64,000 bases of DNA, from positions 63,665 to 127,664 of the forward strand of contig NZ_LVEM01000009.1 of assembly GCF_001641335.1 (NCBI RefSeq), in the 5' to 3' direction. Under the pieces are notes generated by a model. The model had not been told where the DNA came from and did no database searches. It saw only the letters and a list, made by a program, of their open reading frames with translations. A program made the translations under genes and the position numbers. The DNA comes from Bradyrhizobium stylosanthis. GTDB lineage: Bacteria; Pseudomonadota; Alphaproteobacteria; Rhizobiales; Xanthobacteraceae. Positions 44,734-53,806 of the stretch are shown in pieces; position 1 is the stretch's first letter; each line of letters begins with the position of its first letter.

Positions 44734-45048
44734 TCACGCGGCCTTCTTGAGCGCTTCGGTCTTTTCGACCACACCCAGAAGGTCACTCTCCTTCATGATC
44801 AGCAGTTCCTTGCCGTCGATCTTGACCTCGGTGCCCGACCACTTCGCAAACAGCACGCGGTCGCCGACCTTGACGTCGAGCGGCACGAGTTGGCCTTGCT
44901 CGTTGCGGCCTCCCGGGCCGACGGCGATGATCTCGCCCTGCTGCGGCTTCTCCTTGGCGGTGTCGGGAATGATGATGCCGCCAGACGTTTTCTCTTCGGC
45001 ATCAATGCGGCGCACGAGCACGCGATCGTGCAATGGACGGAAATGCAT
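44734..45048 (-). CDS. groES: Co-chaperonin GroES
   Basis: This 104-residue Hsp10 opens MHFRPLHDRVLVRRI. The mobile loop EEKTSGGIIIPDTAKEKP that contacts GroEL is intact, followed by VGDRVLFAKWSGTEVKIDGKE and the closing LLGVVEKTEALKKAA. ATG 45048 is chosen because GGAGG lies seven bases upstream. It is transcribed from the promoter at 45287-45315 with a leader of over 200 bases. No CIRCE inverted repeat was found. Confidence 0.97.
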   Translation of the reverse strand: MHFRPLHDRVLVRRIDAEEKTSGGIIIPDTAKEKPQQGEIIAVGPGGRNEQGQLVPLDVKVGDRVLFAKWSGTEVKIDGKELLIMKESDLLGVVEKTEALKKAA

Positions 45049-45286
45049 GCACATCCTCCTCGATAGGTTCAGCGATGTCCAAAATCCGGGTCCGGAACCG
45101 GCCCCCGGGCGAAAAACGAACTGGGAGTCGAATCGACTTCGTGCAAGACCGCTCGAGTGAAATTTTTTCAGCCCGCGCCCATGCAGTCGGACGGAAGCCG
45201 CGGGCATTGACCAAGGGCTTGCCGTAAACAATTGGCAAACCGTGCGCGCGAAGTCGCACTAAGTTCTTGCCGTGCCACCGATTTGG

Positions 45287-45315
45287 ATAATCCGCATTCC
45301 GCGCGTCGGTGTCAA
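45287..45315 (-). promoter_or_regulatory. Sigma-70-like promoter for groESL
   Basis: On the minus strand TTGACA (45310-45315) and GATTAT (45287-45292) are exactly 17 bases apart, directed at groES. It lies back to back with the sHsp promoter at 45328. Confidence 0.6.
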
Positions 45316-45327
45316 AATTTTCTCGGC

Positions 45328-45339
45328 GCCCTCTTGAAA
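45328..45339 (+). promoter_or_regulatory. RpoH-type promoter -35 motif for second hsp20 class A
   Basis: GCCCTCTTGAAA is identical to the motif upstream of the other class A hsp20. It is followed about 13-15 bases on by GCTAATTT, a possible but weak -10. Confidence 0.6.
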
Positions 45340-45394
45340 CCGAAAACGGTTTTGCTAATTTTCCGATCGCCACAGAAACGTGGGATTCGGACGC

Positions 45395-45477
45395 CTTATG
45401 GGTCCGGGTAAATGAGACGGGCACCGGTCGTGTCCGGTGCCGCTCGTAACCATCTTGCTCTCTTGGAGGATTTGGCT
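45395..45477 (+). promoter_or_regulatory. ROSE-type RNA thermometer before second class A hsp20
   Basis: The leader holds GGCACCGG/CCGGTGCC (45420-45441) and then CTTGCTCTCTTGGAGGA, with the TTGCT element (45455-45459) facing GGAGGA (45465-45470) seven bases before ATG. The layout matches the ROSE at 42.1 kb. Confidence 0.84.
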
Positions 45478-45936
45478 ATGCGCACTTACGATTTATCGCC
45501 CCTCTGGCGTTCGACCATTGGCTTCGACCGCCTTTTTGACCTCGCAGAGATGGCGCAGCGCGCCGGCGAGGACAACTACCCACCCTACAACATCGAACGC
45601 CTCTCCGAGGACCGCTATCAGATTTCGCTGGCGATCGCGGGCTTCGCGCCGAGTGATATCGCAATCACGGCCGAACAGAACGTGGTCACCATCGAGGGCA
45701 GCAAGCCGGATAATGCCGAGCGGAATTTCATCCATCGCGGCATCTCCACGCGCAGCTTCAAGCGGAGGTTCGACCTGGCGGACTACGTTCAGGTCAAGAG
45801 CGCATCCTTCGAAAACGGGCTGCTCCGAATCGACCTGGTCCGGGAGATTCCGGAAGCCATGAAGCCGCGCCGGATCGCGATCAACGGCGCGCCGGCGGAC
45901 AATGTCCAGAAACTAGAGAGCAAGGCAGCAGCGTAA
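45478..45936 (+). CDS. Small heat-shock protein Hsp20, class A (IbpA-like), second copy
   Basis: This 152-residue sHsp has the same length as the 41.6 kb copy and very similar blocks (LSPLWRSTIGFDRLFDLAE, NYPPYNIERLSEDRYQISLAIAG, FIHRGISTRSFKRRFDLADYV, LLRIDLVREIPEAMKPRRIAI). It starts at ATG 45478 under a ROSE thermometer. The two class A copies probably form mixed oligomers. It is divergent from groESL and followed by an EKRAILSSW-domain gene. Confidence 0.95.
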   Translation: MRTYDLSPLWRSTIGFDRLFDLAEMAQRAGEDNYPPYNIERLSEDRYQISLAIAGFAPSDIAITAEQNVVTIEGSKPDNAERNFIHRGISTRSFKRRFDLADYVQVKSASFENGLLRIDLVREIPEAMKPRRIAINGAPADNVQKLESKAAA

Positions 45937-46115
45937 CCAAGCTGTCTGATCGGCGCCGCGCCGTTCGCGCGGCTGCCGTTATTTGTCAACGGACAGGAGG
46001 ATACGATGCGGCTGACGACCGCGCACGACAACACGCGTCTCTCGACAATCGACGGCCGACGGTACTTTCGTCGGACCAAGGGCGCAACGCTACGTGACGC
46101 GGGAGAGAAGCAGTC

Positions 46116-46673
46116 ATGACTGGCCATCACATCGAACGGCTTCGCGCCCACCGAAACAATATTCGTCGTTATCGCAGGCTCCTCGAAACGTCTCTCACGG
46201 ATCTTGAACGAGGCTATATCGAGCGACGATTGCTTGACGAGCGAGCTTCCGTGGAAGCTCTCCTGCGAGAGGCCTACCCGGATCGCCTGTCGCTCCGGAC
46301 GACGAAACCCGCGGCAGATCAGGGCACAACTCCGTTGGAGCTAACGGAGTACCTGCATCCGGCCGGCGCCTTTGAGCATCCCCTGGATGTCCTCGATGAT
46401 CCCGATCTCACCGCGTACGAGAAGCGGGCCATCTTGTCCTCCTGGCTCGCGGATCACTGCCTCGGCGAAGATCGCTCCTACTTGAAGCGCCACGACGATA
46501 CGAGCGTCCGGCTCGAAGATATCGTTGATGCGCTATGTGATCTCTCCTCGCAAACGGAGGCCGAGAAGCTCGATCATGAATGCGAACCGGATCGAAAGGA
46601 GCGGCGCACCGGACCCCAGTTCCCTTCAGGCCGTCGGCATCATGACGACGTCAGGAGGACAAATCGATGCTGA
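46116..46673 (+). CDS. EKR(A/V)ILSSW-domain protein with N-terminal coiled coil
   Basis: This 185-residue protein has ATG 46116 and GGAGAGAAG upstream. The N-terminal 50 residues (IRRYRRLLETSLTDLERGYIERRLLDERASVEALL) are predicted helical and coiled-coil like. The second part (HPLDVLDDPDLTAYEKRAILSSW..., then SVRLEDIVDALCDL) matches the core of the 111-residue protein at 40.6 kb. The family is unassigned. It lies between an sHsp gene and rpoH and is probably stress related. Its stop overlaps the next small frame. Confidence 0.7.
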   Translation: MTGHHIERLRAHRNNIRRYRRLLETSLTDLERGYIERRLLDERASVEALLREAYPDRLSLRTTKPAADQGTTPLELTEYLHPAGAFEHPLDVLDDPDLTAYEKRAILSSWLADHCLGEDRSYLKRHDDTSVRLEDIVDALCDLSSQTEAEKLDHECEPDRKERRTGPQFPSGRRHHDDVRRTNRC

Positions 46674-46772
46674 TCGATCTCACGGATGTTGCAACACTGG
46701 TCGGGTCAGTCGGATCCCTTTTGAGCGTGGCGGTCATCGCAAGCAAACTCTCGAGACCAACGCCACTCTGAT
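46668..46772 (+). CDS. Small membrane peptide overlapping previous stop
   Basis: This 34-residue frame has ATG 46668 overlapping the TGA of the preceding gene (ATGCTGA) and AGGAGG upstream. One hydrophobic helix is present (VATLVGSVGSLLSVAVIAS). It lies just ahead of rpoH. Coupling, ribosome site and helix support it. Confidence 0.5.
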
Positions 46773-46820
46773 CATGGCTCGATACCGGCCTTGTCAGACA
46801 AGACCAACTACGAGGGGCAC

Positions 46821-47777
46821 ATGCACAAAATGAATTCTCAGCCACTGCCTTCCATTGCCACAGGACTGACTCACTATCTCGCACAGATCAAGAAATTCCC
46901 GATCCTGACCCAGGAGGAGGAGACCCAATTCGCGAGACGCTGGCGCCAACTGGGCGATCGCGACGCCGCCTATCGGCTCGTCACAAGCCATCTGCGCCTC
47001 GTTGCGAAGATCGCGATGCGATATCGCGGTTATGGATTGCCGATCGCCGATATCGTTTCCGAAGGCAACATTGGATTGATGCAGGCCGTACGACGCTTCG
47101 ACCCGGACCGAGGGGTTCGTCTTTCAACCTACGCATTGTGGTGGATCAAGGCGACGATTCAGGAATACGTACTTCGATCCTGGTCGATGGTGAAGGTTTC
47201 AACAAACAACGCACAAAAGAAGCTCTTCTTCAAATTAAGGCAAGCGAAGCGTGCGATCTCGGCTGTCGAAGACGGGGATCTGCATCCCGAGCAGGTCCAA
47301 GCAATTGCTGCACGCCTCAGGGTCCCGGAACGAGAAGTCGTCGATATGGACCGGCGCCTGCGAGGTGACGTGTCGCTGAATTCCCGCACTCACGACGATC
47401 CGGACGCCGACGAAGCGATAGAACGGCTTGTAGACCCCTCTCCTGCACAAGACGACAAGTTGGCTGATGAACACGAATTGGTCCAACGCCGACAAGCGTT
47501 GCGAGCCGCTATCCAGACGCTTGGTCCGCGCGAGCGACACATCTTCACTGCGCGCCAGTTGACCGATACGCCTCCAACACTGGAGGAACTCGCGGCAGAA
47601 TATGGAGTATCCCGCGAGAGGGTCCGCCAAATAGAGCAGCGAGCATTTGAGAAGATCAGGCTGGCAATGCAACCGGCCGGCAATTCTTTGAAGCCGCGAC
47701 ACCTGGTCGCAAGGAATGCCATGTCGATCCAATCGACACAAGAAAACCGAGAGAGACCTCTTTCGGCGAGTTACTGA
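46821..47777 (+). CDS. rpoH: Heat-shock sigma factor RpoH (sigma-32 type)
   Basis: This 318-residue sigma-70-family factor has region 2 AAYRLVTSHLRLVAKIAMRYRGYGLP, the core-binding NIGLMQAVRRFDPDRGVRLSTYALWWIKA and the RpoH box QKKLFFKLRQAKR (the Q(R/K)KLFF signature). Region 4 HTH is TLEELAAEYGVSRERVRQIEQRA. It directs transcription of heat-shock genes, presumably including the neighbouring hsp20 genes with CTTGAAA promoters. Rhizobia carry several rpoH genes; this copy is embedded in its own regulon. ATG 46821 follows GAGGGG; ATG 46830 is possible. Confidence 0.94.
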   Translation: MHKMNSQPLPSIATGLTHYLAQIKKFPILTQEEETQFARRWRQLGDRDAAYRLVTSHLRLVAKIAMRYRGYGLPIADIVSEGNIGLMQAVRRFDPDRGVRLSTYALWWIKATIQEYVLRSWSMVKVSTNNAQKKLFFKLRQAKRAISAVEDGDLHPEQVQAIAARLRVPEREVVDMDRRLRGDVSLNSRTHDDPDADEAIERLVDPSPAQDDKLADEHELVQRRQALRAAIQTLGPRERHIFTARQLTDTPPTLEELAAEYGVSRERVRQIEQRAFEKIRLAMQPAGNSLKPRHLVARNAMSIQSTQENRERPLSASY

Positions 47778-47945
47778 ATTCAACGATATCTAGGCCGTGA
47801 ACGCATGAACCTGCCGGGCGGACCGCTTGCCACAGTACGCTATGCACCATAGCAACCAAATTCTGCAGCGCAGCTGAATGACGCGAAGAGCCAATAGCGG
47901 AAATTTGCGTTGGTTGAATGAAAGGTTCCGCTAACTGAGGCGACC

Positions 47946-48338
47946 TTATTCTTTCGGCGGCGGCGCCTGGTTGATCAATTGAGAGACAGCCGTCACGACT
48001 TGGGCAGGCGCAAATGGCTTGTTCAGAAGAATGCTATTAGGTACGCCATGCGAGGGCCACTCGTCCGCCGCAGCGCCGGTCATGTAAATTACCGGCATCT
48101 CCGGATTAAGCTCCCTGGCCCGTTTGGCAACGTCCCACCCCGTCAATTGGCCTTTCAAGTTAATATCGGTCAGGAGCGCTCGATACTTCGTAGGCGCGCC
48201 TTGAAGCAGTGCGACCGCCTTCTCACCAGATGCAACGATCTCATTTTCAAATCCGCCCTCGGCAAGCGCGGCGTCGACAAGGTCTTGGATCAGAGAATCG
48301 TCTTCTACCACTAGGATTAATAGTACTGCGCTGTGCAC
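47946..48338 (-). CDS. Single-domain response regulator (CheY-like)
   Basis: This receiver domain of about 130 residues has no output domain. The acidic pocket is VVEDD (E12-D14 region), the phosphoacceptor Asp58 is in LLTDINL, Thr88 is in YMTGAA and Lys107 is in LLNKPFA. The GTG start at 48338 follows GGAGG by six bases. Such stand-alone receivers in alphaproteobacteria act in phosphorelays and the general stress response, but no kinase is nearby. It converges with rpoH. Confidence 0.85.
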   Translation of the reverse strand: MHSAVLLILVVEDDSLIQDLVDAALAEGGFENEIVASGEKAVALLQGAPTKYRALLTDINLKGQLTGWDVAKRARELNPEMPVIYMTGAAADEWPSHGVPNSILLNKPFAPAQVVTAVSQLINQAPPPKE

Positions 48339-49345
48339 AATCCACCTCCGCCGCACCAATGCGGCAACTGCTAAGTGTTAAAGTGCACATAAGTTCCAGA
48401 TGCGAAACCGGCCAGCGGGAATGTCAACTAAACCAATGGCACGTGTGGGGCCGCTCCGCGACCGGAAAAGTCCGACGGCTGAGCTAGCCGGTTCAATAGC
48501 TCGGAAGGCCTTCACTTTCTCGCCTTCAAATTGCCGACGACCGGTTCGCTGGCAAAGGCGCTAACCCGCTGAAAAAACGCTTTATTCACGTGCCATTGCT
48601 GAGGATGCGCTACACTGTTGTGAGACAGGGCGCAAGGTTGCGTCTGCGCGCCGCCCCTCCGGCGCAGCTACACTTGGCTTATCGCCCTCGATGCCGCATC
48701 GCACGCTATGTTAGACCTCACGCACCCTGCGATATTCGATCTCTGCTCCCAAGCTTTGGAATTGGCTCAACTCAAGCACCTTCCTGAGCGGTCAACGCGG
48801 CATATTGGCGGCGCGAGCCAATTCCAGAACGTAGCCTCAAAACGTGTGGGTGTGTTCATAAAGGTCCCTCACGTTCGCTGATAGTGAGCCGCCCGTCGGA
48901 CGCTTCCTTCGCGCTAGATGGAATAGGTTCGATGCGCAGGAGGAAGAATTTCTCTTTCTGCTGAACGTTGAAGCTCGTGACATCCGAGGTTTCTGCGTTA
49001 CTTTTTCCCGAGTTGGGCGTTACCCACTGGCCAGCGCAAACCCGAGACATGCGTTACTTTTGCGGGGTTGCGCGTTACATTTCGGGGTTAGTAACGGGGG
49101 GCGTGGGCCGAATCTTCCCTGCTTCGCTCCCCACAACCGTCTTGGGTACACTTCGTCAATCCGCCCAGGCACGCGCCGCCGACGAGGACATGGCGGCCAG
49201 GAGGGCGAACCGTACTTGTGGAAAATTATTCCGGGCTGCGGCACTAACCCATCACGGAAGGCACGCAACGCTCCGCTTCAAACTTTGTAAAAGACTTCGA
49301 GCGCCGCCAACCAGTTCCGATCCTGCCGGCTTGGTTGCACGCTTT
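48339..49345. other. Non-coding stretch with repeated GCGTTAC
   Basis: About 1 kb with no supported protein. The notable feature is four direct copies of GCGTTAC at 48995, 49017, 49051 and 49072, followed by an inverted GTAAC at 49091. Confidence 0.5.
48995..49095. repeat. Four GCGTTAC direct repeats plus inverted copy
   Basis: The copies start at 48995, 49017, 49051 and 49072, with spacings of 22, 34 and 21 bases and similar flanks (ACTTTTT, CCCAC, ACTTTTG, ATTTCG). GTTAGTAAC closes the set. This could be an iteron-like protein-binding site or chance. Confidence 0.4.
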
Positions 49346-50365
49346 TCAGGTAATGCTGGCGGCAAGCGCTGCGGCCTCGGCACGAAGTTCAGCGGCAATT
49401 TCGAACGAGCGCAGTCGCGCCTTATGGTCGTAGATCTGTGCCGTTAAAATGAGCTCATCCGCCCGGGTTTCGGCGATGATCCGGACCAGTGCGCTTTCCA
49501 CGGTGGCGGGGCTGCCCACGGCCGAATAAGCCAGCGACTCCTTGACCATCGACCGCTCTGTGGGCGAGCTGAGCCAATCCATATCATCGACCGGCGGCGG
49601 CAGCGGTCCCGGTGAGCCCCGCCTTAAGCTGATGAACTGCTGCTCCAACGATGTGAATAGATGCTGCGCCTCCGCATCGGTATCCGCCGCAAAGACATTG
49701 ACGCCTACCATGGCGTACGGCGCTTGCAGAAATTGCGACGGCTGAAACCGGGAGCGGTAGACGTTCAGGGCGTTGAACAGCTCTCCAGGCGCAAAGTGCG
49801 ACGCAAATGCAAATGGGAGCCCAAGCGTTGCGGCGAGTTGCGCGCTGTACGTGCTAGAACCCAAGAGCCAGACAGGCACCCTGAGTCCGGCGCCGGGAAC
49901 GGCCCTCACTGCCTGACCAGGACCAGGTTGCATCGGTCCGAGCAGCGCAATCAGTTCCACAACGTCGCGGGGAAAGCTTTCGGCGCCTTCCCCAAGATTC
50001 CGCCGCAAAGCACGCGCGGTTCGCTGGTCCGTTCCGGGAGCGCGGCCGAGACCAAGATCGATGCGGCCCTCGTAAAGGGACTCAAGCGTTCCGAACTGCT
50101 CGGCAATGACGAGAGGCGCATGGTTCGGCAGCATAATGCCGCCCGAGCCCAGCCGTATCGTCTTGGTGCCGCCGGCAATGTAGCCGATCACCACCGCGGT
50201 CGCGGCGCTAGCGATCCCCGGCATGTTGTGATGCTCTGCAAGCCAGAAGCGCCTGTAGTTCCAACGCTCGGTATGCTGGGCGAGATCGAGCGAGTTGCGG
50301 AAGGCCTGGGCGGCATCGCTGCCTTGGTTGATCGGCGCAAGGTCCAGTACCGAAAAGGGGATCAC
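49346..50365 (-). CDS. LLM-class flavin-dependent oxidoreductase
   Basis: This 339-residue luciferase-like monooxygenase of the single-subunit group resembles YhbW/MsnO8. Family landmarks are FSVLDLAPI, FWLAEHHNMPGIASAATAV, TIRLGSGGIMLPNHAPLVIAE, GRIDLGLGRAPGTD and LLGSSTYSAQLAATLGLPFAFASHF. It uses reduced FMN to oxidise an unknown substrate. The GTG start at 50365 has GGAGG five bases upstream. It starts 127 bases from the Bax-inhibitor gene on the same strand. Confidence 0.93.
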   Translation of the reverse strand: MIPFSVLDLAPINQGSDAAQAFRNSLDLAQHTERWNYRRFWLAEHHNMPGIASAATAVVIGYIAGGTKTIRLGSGGIMLPNHAPLVIAEQFGTLESLYEGRIDLGLGRAPGTDQRTARALRRNLGEGAESFPRDVVELIALLGPMQPGPGQAVRAVPGAGLRVPVWLLGSSTYSAQLAATLGLPFAFASHFAPGELFNALNVYRSRFQPSQFLQAPYAMVGVNVFAADTDAEAQHLFTSLEQQFISLRRGSPGPLPPPVDDMDWLSSPTERSMVKESLAYSAVGSPATVESALVRIIAETRADELILTAQIYDHKARLRSFEIAAELRAEAAALAASIT

Positions 50366-50492
50366 AATCGCCTCCAGCTATTCGCGGTGCTCCGTCGCTC
50401 CGGTCACGTTCGTATTTGGCCATCGTTCAACACAAAGATTCTCCGCCGATTGCTTCGTGACCAATCCCGCACGGCAATCTCATAGTACGTCG

Positions 50493-51227
50493 TCAACTGT
50501 CGCGGCGTTGGCCGAATAATTGCATCAGCATCATGAACAGGTTGATGAAATCAAGATAGAGCACGAGCGCGCCCAGCACCGCCTTCTTGCCAGCTATCTC
50601 GCGCGAGTCAGTATCTAGATACATCTGCTTGATTCGCTGGGTGTCGTATGCGGTCAAGCCGACGAAGACGATTACGCCGATGATTGAGATCACGAACTGC
50701 AGGGCGCTCGAGCCGATGAAGATGTTGACGAGCGAGGCGATCACAATGCCTATCAGGCCCATCATCAGGAACGCCCCAAAGTCCGATAGATCGGACCGGG
50801 TCGTGTAGCCGTAGAGGCTCATTATTCCGAAGGTCGCTGCTGTGATGAAGAACACGCGCGCGATCGAGGCTCCTGTGAACACAAGAAAAATGCCACCCAG
50901 CGAGAGCCCCATGACGGCGGCATAGAGAGCGAACAGCAGCATCGCCGTCTCTGCACTCATGCGCTGGATGAGAAAACTCAGGACCAGCACGAAGCCGAGC
51001 GGTGCCAACATCACCAGCCAGATCAGCGGCGTCCCTGCGATTGCCTGATAGAAGCCGGAGGCCGCGGCGGCATACGCCACGATACCGGTCAGCGCGAGGC
51101 CGCCAGCCATATAGCCGTAGACCCGCTGTATGTGGGCGCGCAGCCCTGCCTCGGTTTGGGCATCCAGTGACGGTGGACCACCTGCGCCGCGCAACGGTCG
51201 TTCCGGGTTGTAGTCGTAATAGCTCAT
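50493..51227 (-). CDS. Bax inhibitor-1/YccA family membrane protein
   Basis: This 244-residue protein has seven hydrophobic helices. Family segments include RVYGYMAGGLALTGIVAYAAA, TPLIWLVMLAPLGFVLVLSF and the late YDTQRIKQMYLD, with the pH-sensing acidic residues of the TMBIM/BsYetJ fold (Asp in AYDTQ and DFINLF). These proteins are calcium-leak channels or modulators of FtsH and stress survival. ATG 51227 follows GGAGCAAGCC. The preceding 500 bases hold no gene. Confidence 0.9.
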   Translation of the reverse strand: MSYYDYNPERPLRGAGGPPSLDAQTEAGLRAHIQRVYGYMAGGLALTGIVAYAAAASGFYQAIAGTPLIWLVMLAPLGFVLVLSFLIQRMSAETAMLLFALYAAVMGLSLGGIFLVFTGASIARVFFITAATFGIMSLYGYTTRSDLSDFGAFLMMGLIGIVIASLVNIFIGSSALQFVISIIGVIVFVGLTAYDTQRIKQMYLDTDSREIAGKKAVLGALVLYLDFINLFMMLMQLFGQRRDS

Positions 51228-51734
51228 GGCTTGCTCCGTACGTTGGCTTATTGCCGTCAGGGCGGGAGATCGCGTCGGACGCGCCCGGAACGCGCATGCA
51301 GGACCGCTGCAAACCTCATCGGCGGTGTATGGCGCTTCTCAGCAATCAAAAGCTTTCCAGCCTGGCTTTCCGGTAAAGCTCGCCGTGCCCTTGAAGCCTG
51401 ACGTATCGTAGAGACGGCAGGCGGTCATCAACACGATTACGATCCAGTTGGTGAGAGAACGCCAGCAGAGCCGGGGCCGCAACGGCATTCAATGCAGGCC
51501 AGTCTCATTCATCGGCTGCAGAGCACCTTGACGAGTATCAGTAATATCAGCATTTAGTCGCCGCTGTGTGCTCGGCATTCACGCACTAAGCATTCAGCTC
51601 TCGCCGATCGAAGCCGGCATCGATTGCGAAGCGACCGGAAGGAGCGCTTGAACGCGCTCTACGCTATCCCTGTGGAATTCCTAGCGTGGCCGGCTGTGCG
51701 CGGGTGATTCAGTCGCTCTTGGCTTCGGCAGCGT
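51228..51734. other. Non-coding stretch
   Basis: About 500 bases between two minus-strand genes. I see no supported frame, RNA or repeat. The part next to 51227 should hold the promoter of the Bax-inhibitor-type gene. Confidence 0.4.
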
Positions 51735-51947
51735 TCAAGATGCCCGCCGGGATTTCGCCACTTCCACCGCCAGCAGCCAGTCCTGCCACGCCGCGGGATC
51801 AACCGGTGTCCCATCGGCCCATTTCAGGGCTCCGATGAGGCGCTCCAATTCCTCGGAAGTCCCGCCCTCGCGCTGCCGAAGCCGTTCCAAGAAGACCCGC
51901 ATCGCATCGTAAGCCTCGGGCAACGTGATGGTGTCGGTCGAATTCAT
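51735..51947 (-). CDS. Small hypothetical protein
   Basis: This 70-residue soluble protein starts at ATG 51947. It is helical (TLPEAYDAMRVFLERLRQREGG), then has LIGALKWADGTPVDPAAWQDWLLAVE, a pattern seen in many small rhizobial proteins. No function can be given. Confidence 0.6.
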   Translation of the reverse strand: MNSTDTITLPEAYDAMRVFLERLRQREGGTSEELERLIGALKWADGTPVDPAAWQDWLLAVEVAKSRRAS

Positions 51948-52019
51948 GATAAGGCTCAACCTTCGAAGCTGCTCCACACGATTCGTCGCCCCTCTCCGTA
52001 AGAGAATTACCTGGTCCTC

Positions 52020-52259
52020 CTATTTGGGGGGACCGCTGCTTCCCCTGGCGCTGTAGGCACGGGTGTCATTACTGGGCTCAGGCGCCGCAGGAACGGGGCT
52101 CGCGCTGGGTTGGGGATATGCGCTCCGCGTTGTGTCGGAGGCGGCCTGGTGCTCCCGCCGCCCGCTACTGGTCCCTTCAATAGCCCAGAACATCAGAACG
52201 ACGCCAGCGCAAGCCATCGCGATCACGAAGAAGATCGCATAGGGTGCATCTCTGTTCAT
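52020..52259 (-). CDS. Small single-pass membrane protein
   Basis: This 79-residue protein has ATG 52259 and GGAGCACCAC upstream. One helix (YAIFFVIAMACAGVVLMFWAI) is followed by a Ser/Pro-rich, low-complexity tail. It is encoded 73 bases after the small helical gene at 51.7 kb. No family is recognised. Confidence 0.6.
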   Translation of the reverse strand: MNRDAPYAIFFVIAMACAGVVLMFWAIEGTSSGRREHQAASDTTRSAYPQPSASPVPAAPEPSNDTRAYSARGSSGPPK

Positions 52260-52562
52260 GTGGTGCTCCTTTGGTATGGCGCTGCCAACTGCCTACTGAT
52301 CATAGCTGTCGGACGGGAAGGACCTTGCGCAACCTCTGCGGAAGTCGGGTCGAATCACCTGCGCGGGTTTCCCGAGGCGATCTCCGCATCTGGAGTGCGG
52401 ATGGGGCAATGCCATCGCATGCGATGCGTCTAGAGCGCATTGACGATCGTCAAGCGCGGCCGTTGGATTTGCAGCCCTACGTGATTGATGCTGAGGACAG
52501 GAGTCGATACGTCGAGGCCCTCGCGAGATGAGGGTCCGCATCGAGCTTGCCCACGATCCGGT
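52260..52562. other. Short non-coding stretch
   Basis: About 300 bases. A 32-codon plus-strand frame (52433-52531) is open but has no ribosome site or homologue I know. Nothing else is seen. Confidence 0.35.
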
Positions 52563-52757
52563 TCAGTTGTGCTCTTCCAGTTGGGCGGCGCTGCCGTGGA
52601 CCGGACAGTTTGCGTCGGGAGCCGCAAGCATGCCAGCGGGCTCCAACTCCTCCGCCTTGGTCTCGTGGCGGATCATCTGGCATGTGCAACCAAGCTGGAT
52701 CGCTTCCGTGGTTCCCGGTGATGGCACAGAGTAGAGCAGTGTGGGCGGTACTCGCAT
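52563..52757 (-). CDS. Small Cys/His-containing protein
   Basis: This 64-residue protein has ATG 52757 and CGGAGATTATT upstream. The pattern GCTCQMI ... DANCPVHGS gives a C-x-C...C-x2-H set that could bind zinc. Similar short proteins occur in Bradyrhizobium. The function is unknown. Confidence 0.5.
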   Translation of the reverse strand: MRVPPTLLYSVPSPGTTEAIQLGCTCQMIRHETKAEELEPAGMLAAPDANCPVHGSAAQLEEHN

Positions 52758-52882
52758 AATAATCTCCGGTTCTTCCACATCATGCCGGCGGCCTGCATCA
52801 GCTGACCGCCTCGATTGATCCGCGCGATCTCGAGAAACGCTCGCATCTGCTGCAAGATGGTCGGGCCACTGAGAGATCACAC

Positions 52883-53053
52883 CTAGTTCGTGGCGGCTAC
52901 CTTCCGTTCGGCCGCCCGCTCGGCAAGCCGATCGTACTCCTCGGCGATCTTCAGCAGGCGATCGCGCGAGAGTCTCATGCAGAATTGCTCCGCCTTATCT
53001 CTCGTCCTCTCAGCGCGTTCTCGCCAATGTCGCGGATCAAGCACATCTGTCAT
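52883..53053 (-). CDS. Small helical hypothetical protein (MTDVLDPRHW type)
   Basis: This 56-residue protein starts at ATG 53053 with GGAGATGCCGACC upstream. It is entirely helical (WRERAERTRDKAEQF, RDRLLKIAEEYDRLAERAAER). Many paralogues with this opening and the IAEEYDRLA(E/K)RA block occur in Bradyrhizobium. No role is known. Confidence 0.68.
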   Translation of the reverse strand: MTDVLDPRHWRERAERTRDKAEQFCMRLSRDRLLKIAEEYDRLAERAAERKVAATN

Positions 53054-53452
53054 GGTCGGCATCTCCATACTTTTTTGGGCGTTTGAGGCAACGTTACGGC
53101 TTAGTCAGCAGGTTCTACATGTCGAAACGACAACCGGCACTTTGTTGAAACTACATACGGCTGAAAAGAGTCGGTTCGGCACCGTATCGCGCAGCGCGCT
53201 GGTCGCGTCATAGAAGCTACCGCGGTAGCCAGCGTCGACCTTCTCAGCCAAGGTGACCTGCACGTGATCTAGCCGATTGCCGCCGGTATTGCGCGAGGCC
53301 TCCAATTGTTCGAGCCGCTCCTTCAGCCTGTCGAAGGACTGCGCGTCCCCAGGGTCGACTGCGACGGAGCTGACATGATTGCGATTGAGGCAGAGCGAGT
53401 GGGCAGACCAAAGAGCCAGAGAATCCGGAATCGGGAAGGACCGCAGTCCAGA
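53054..53452. other. Non-coding stretch
   Basis: About 400 bases. A minus-strand frame at 53105-53305 encodes a readable but unfamiliar peptide without a ribosome site. It may be the remnant of a gene. No other feature is seen. Confidence 0.35.
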
Positions 53453-53806
53453 TCACGTCATGCTACCCGGCATGAAGCACCGAATCGTGGTGTCCAGCGG
53501 ACCCTTGATCGGCCACACCATCGCCCTACCGGCGCGGTTCGGCTCGGTGAGCACGGCATCATCGGGGACAACGATCCATTCGTTGTCGATGCGGACACGA
53601 TAATGACCGTCTTTCGATTCCCAATCCGGGTCGGCAATCGCAACACCGTCGGTCACCGAACAACATGGACCTTTGCCGGACTTGAGACTATCAAACCATG
53701 GCTTGAGTGGAGATAGCGAATAGCGGCCGTCGTCACGGGCTTGAGCGGTGCCGATCAGTAGCGACACGAGGATGAAAAGGCTCAATCGGCGGAAGACAGA
53801 TTCCAT
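53453..53806 (-). CDS. Exported conserved rhizobial protein
   Basis: This 117-residue protein has a Sec signal (LSLFILVSLLIGTAQA) cleaved near residue 23. The mature part has SLKSGKGPCCSVTDG, DWESKDGHYRVRIDNEWIVVP and TTIRCFMPGSMT. Three Cys (CC and one near the end) suggest a disulfide. This family is widespread in Bradyrhizobium without known function. Confidence 0.72.
   Translation of the reverse strand: MESVFRRLSLFILVSLLIGTAQARDDGRYSLSPLKPWFDSLKSGKGPCCSVTDGVAIADPDWESKDGHYRVRIDNEWIVVPDDAVLTEPNRAGRAMVWPIKGPLDTTIRCFMPGSMT

Noticed and set aside
45049..45400. CIRCE (HrcA) element before groES
   Set aside because: I looked for TTAGCACTC-N9-GAGTGCTAA and found no match; a sigma-70-like promoter is present instead.
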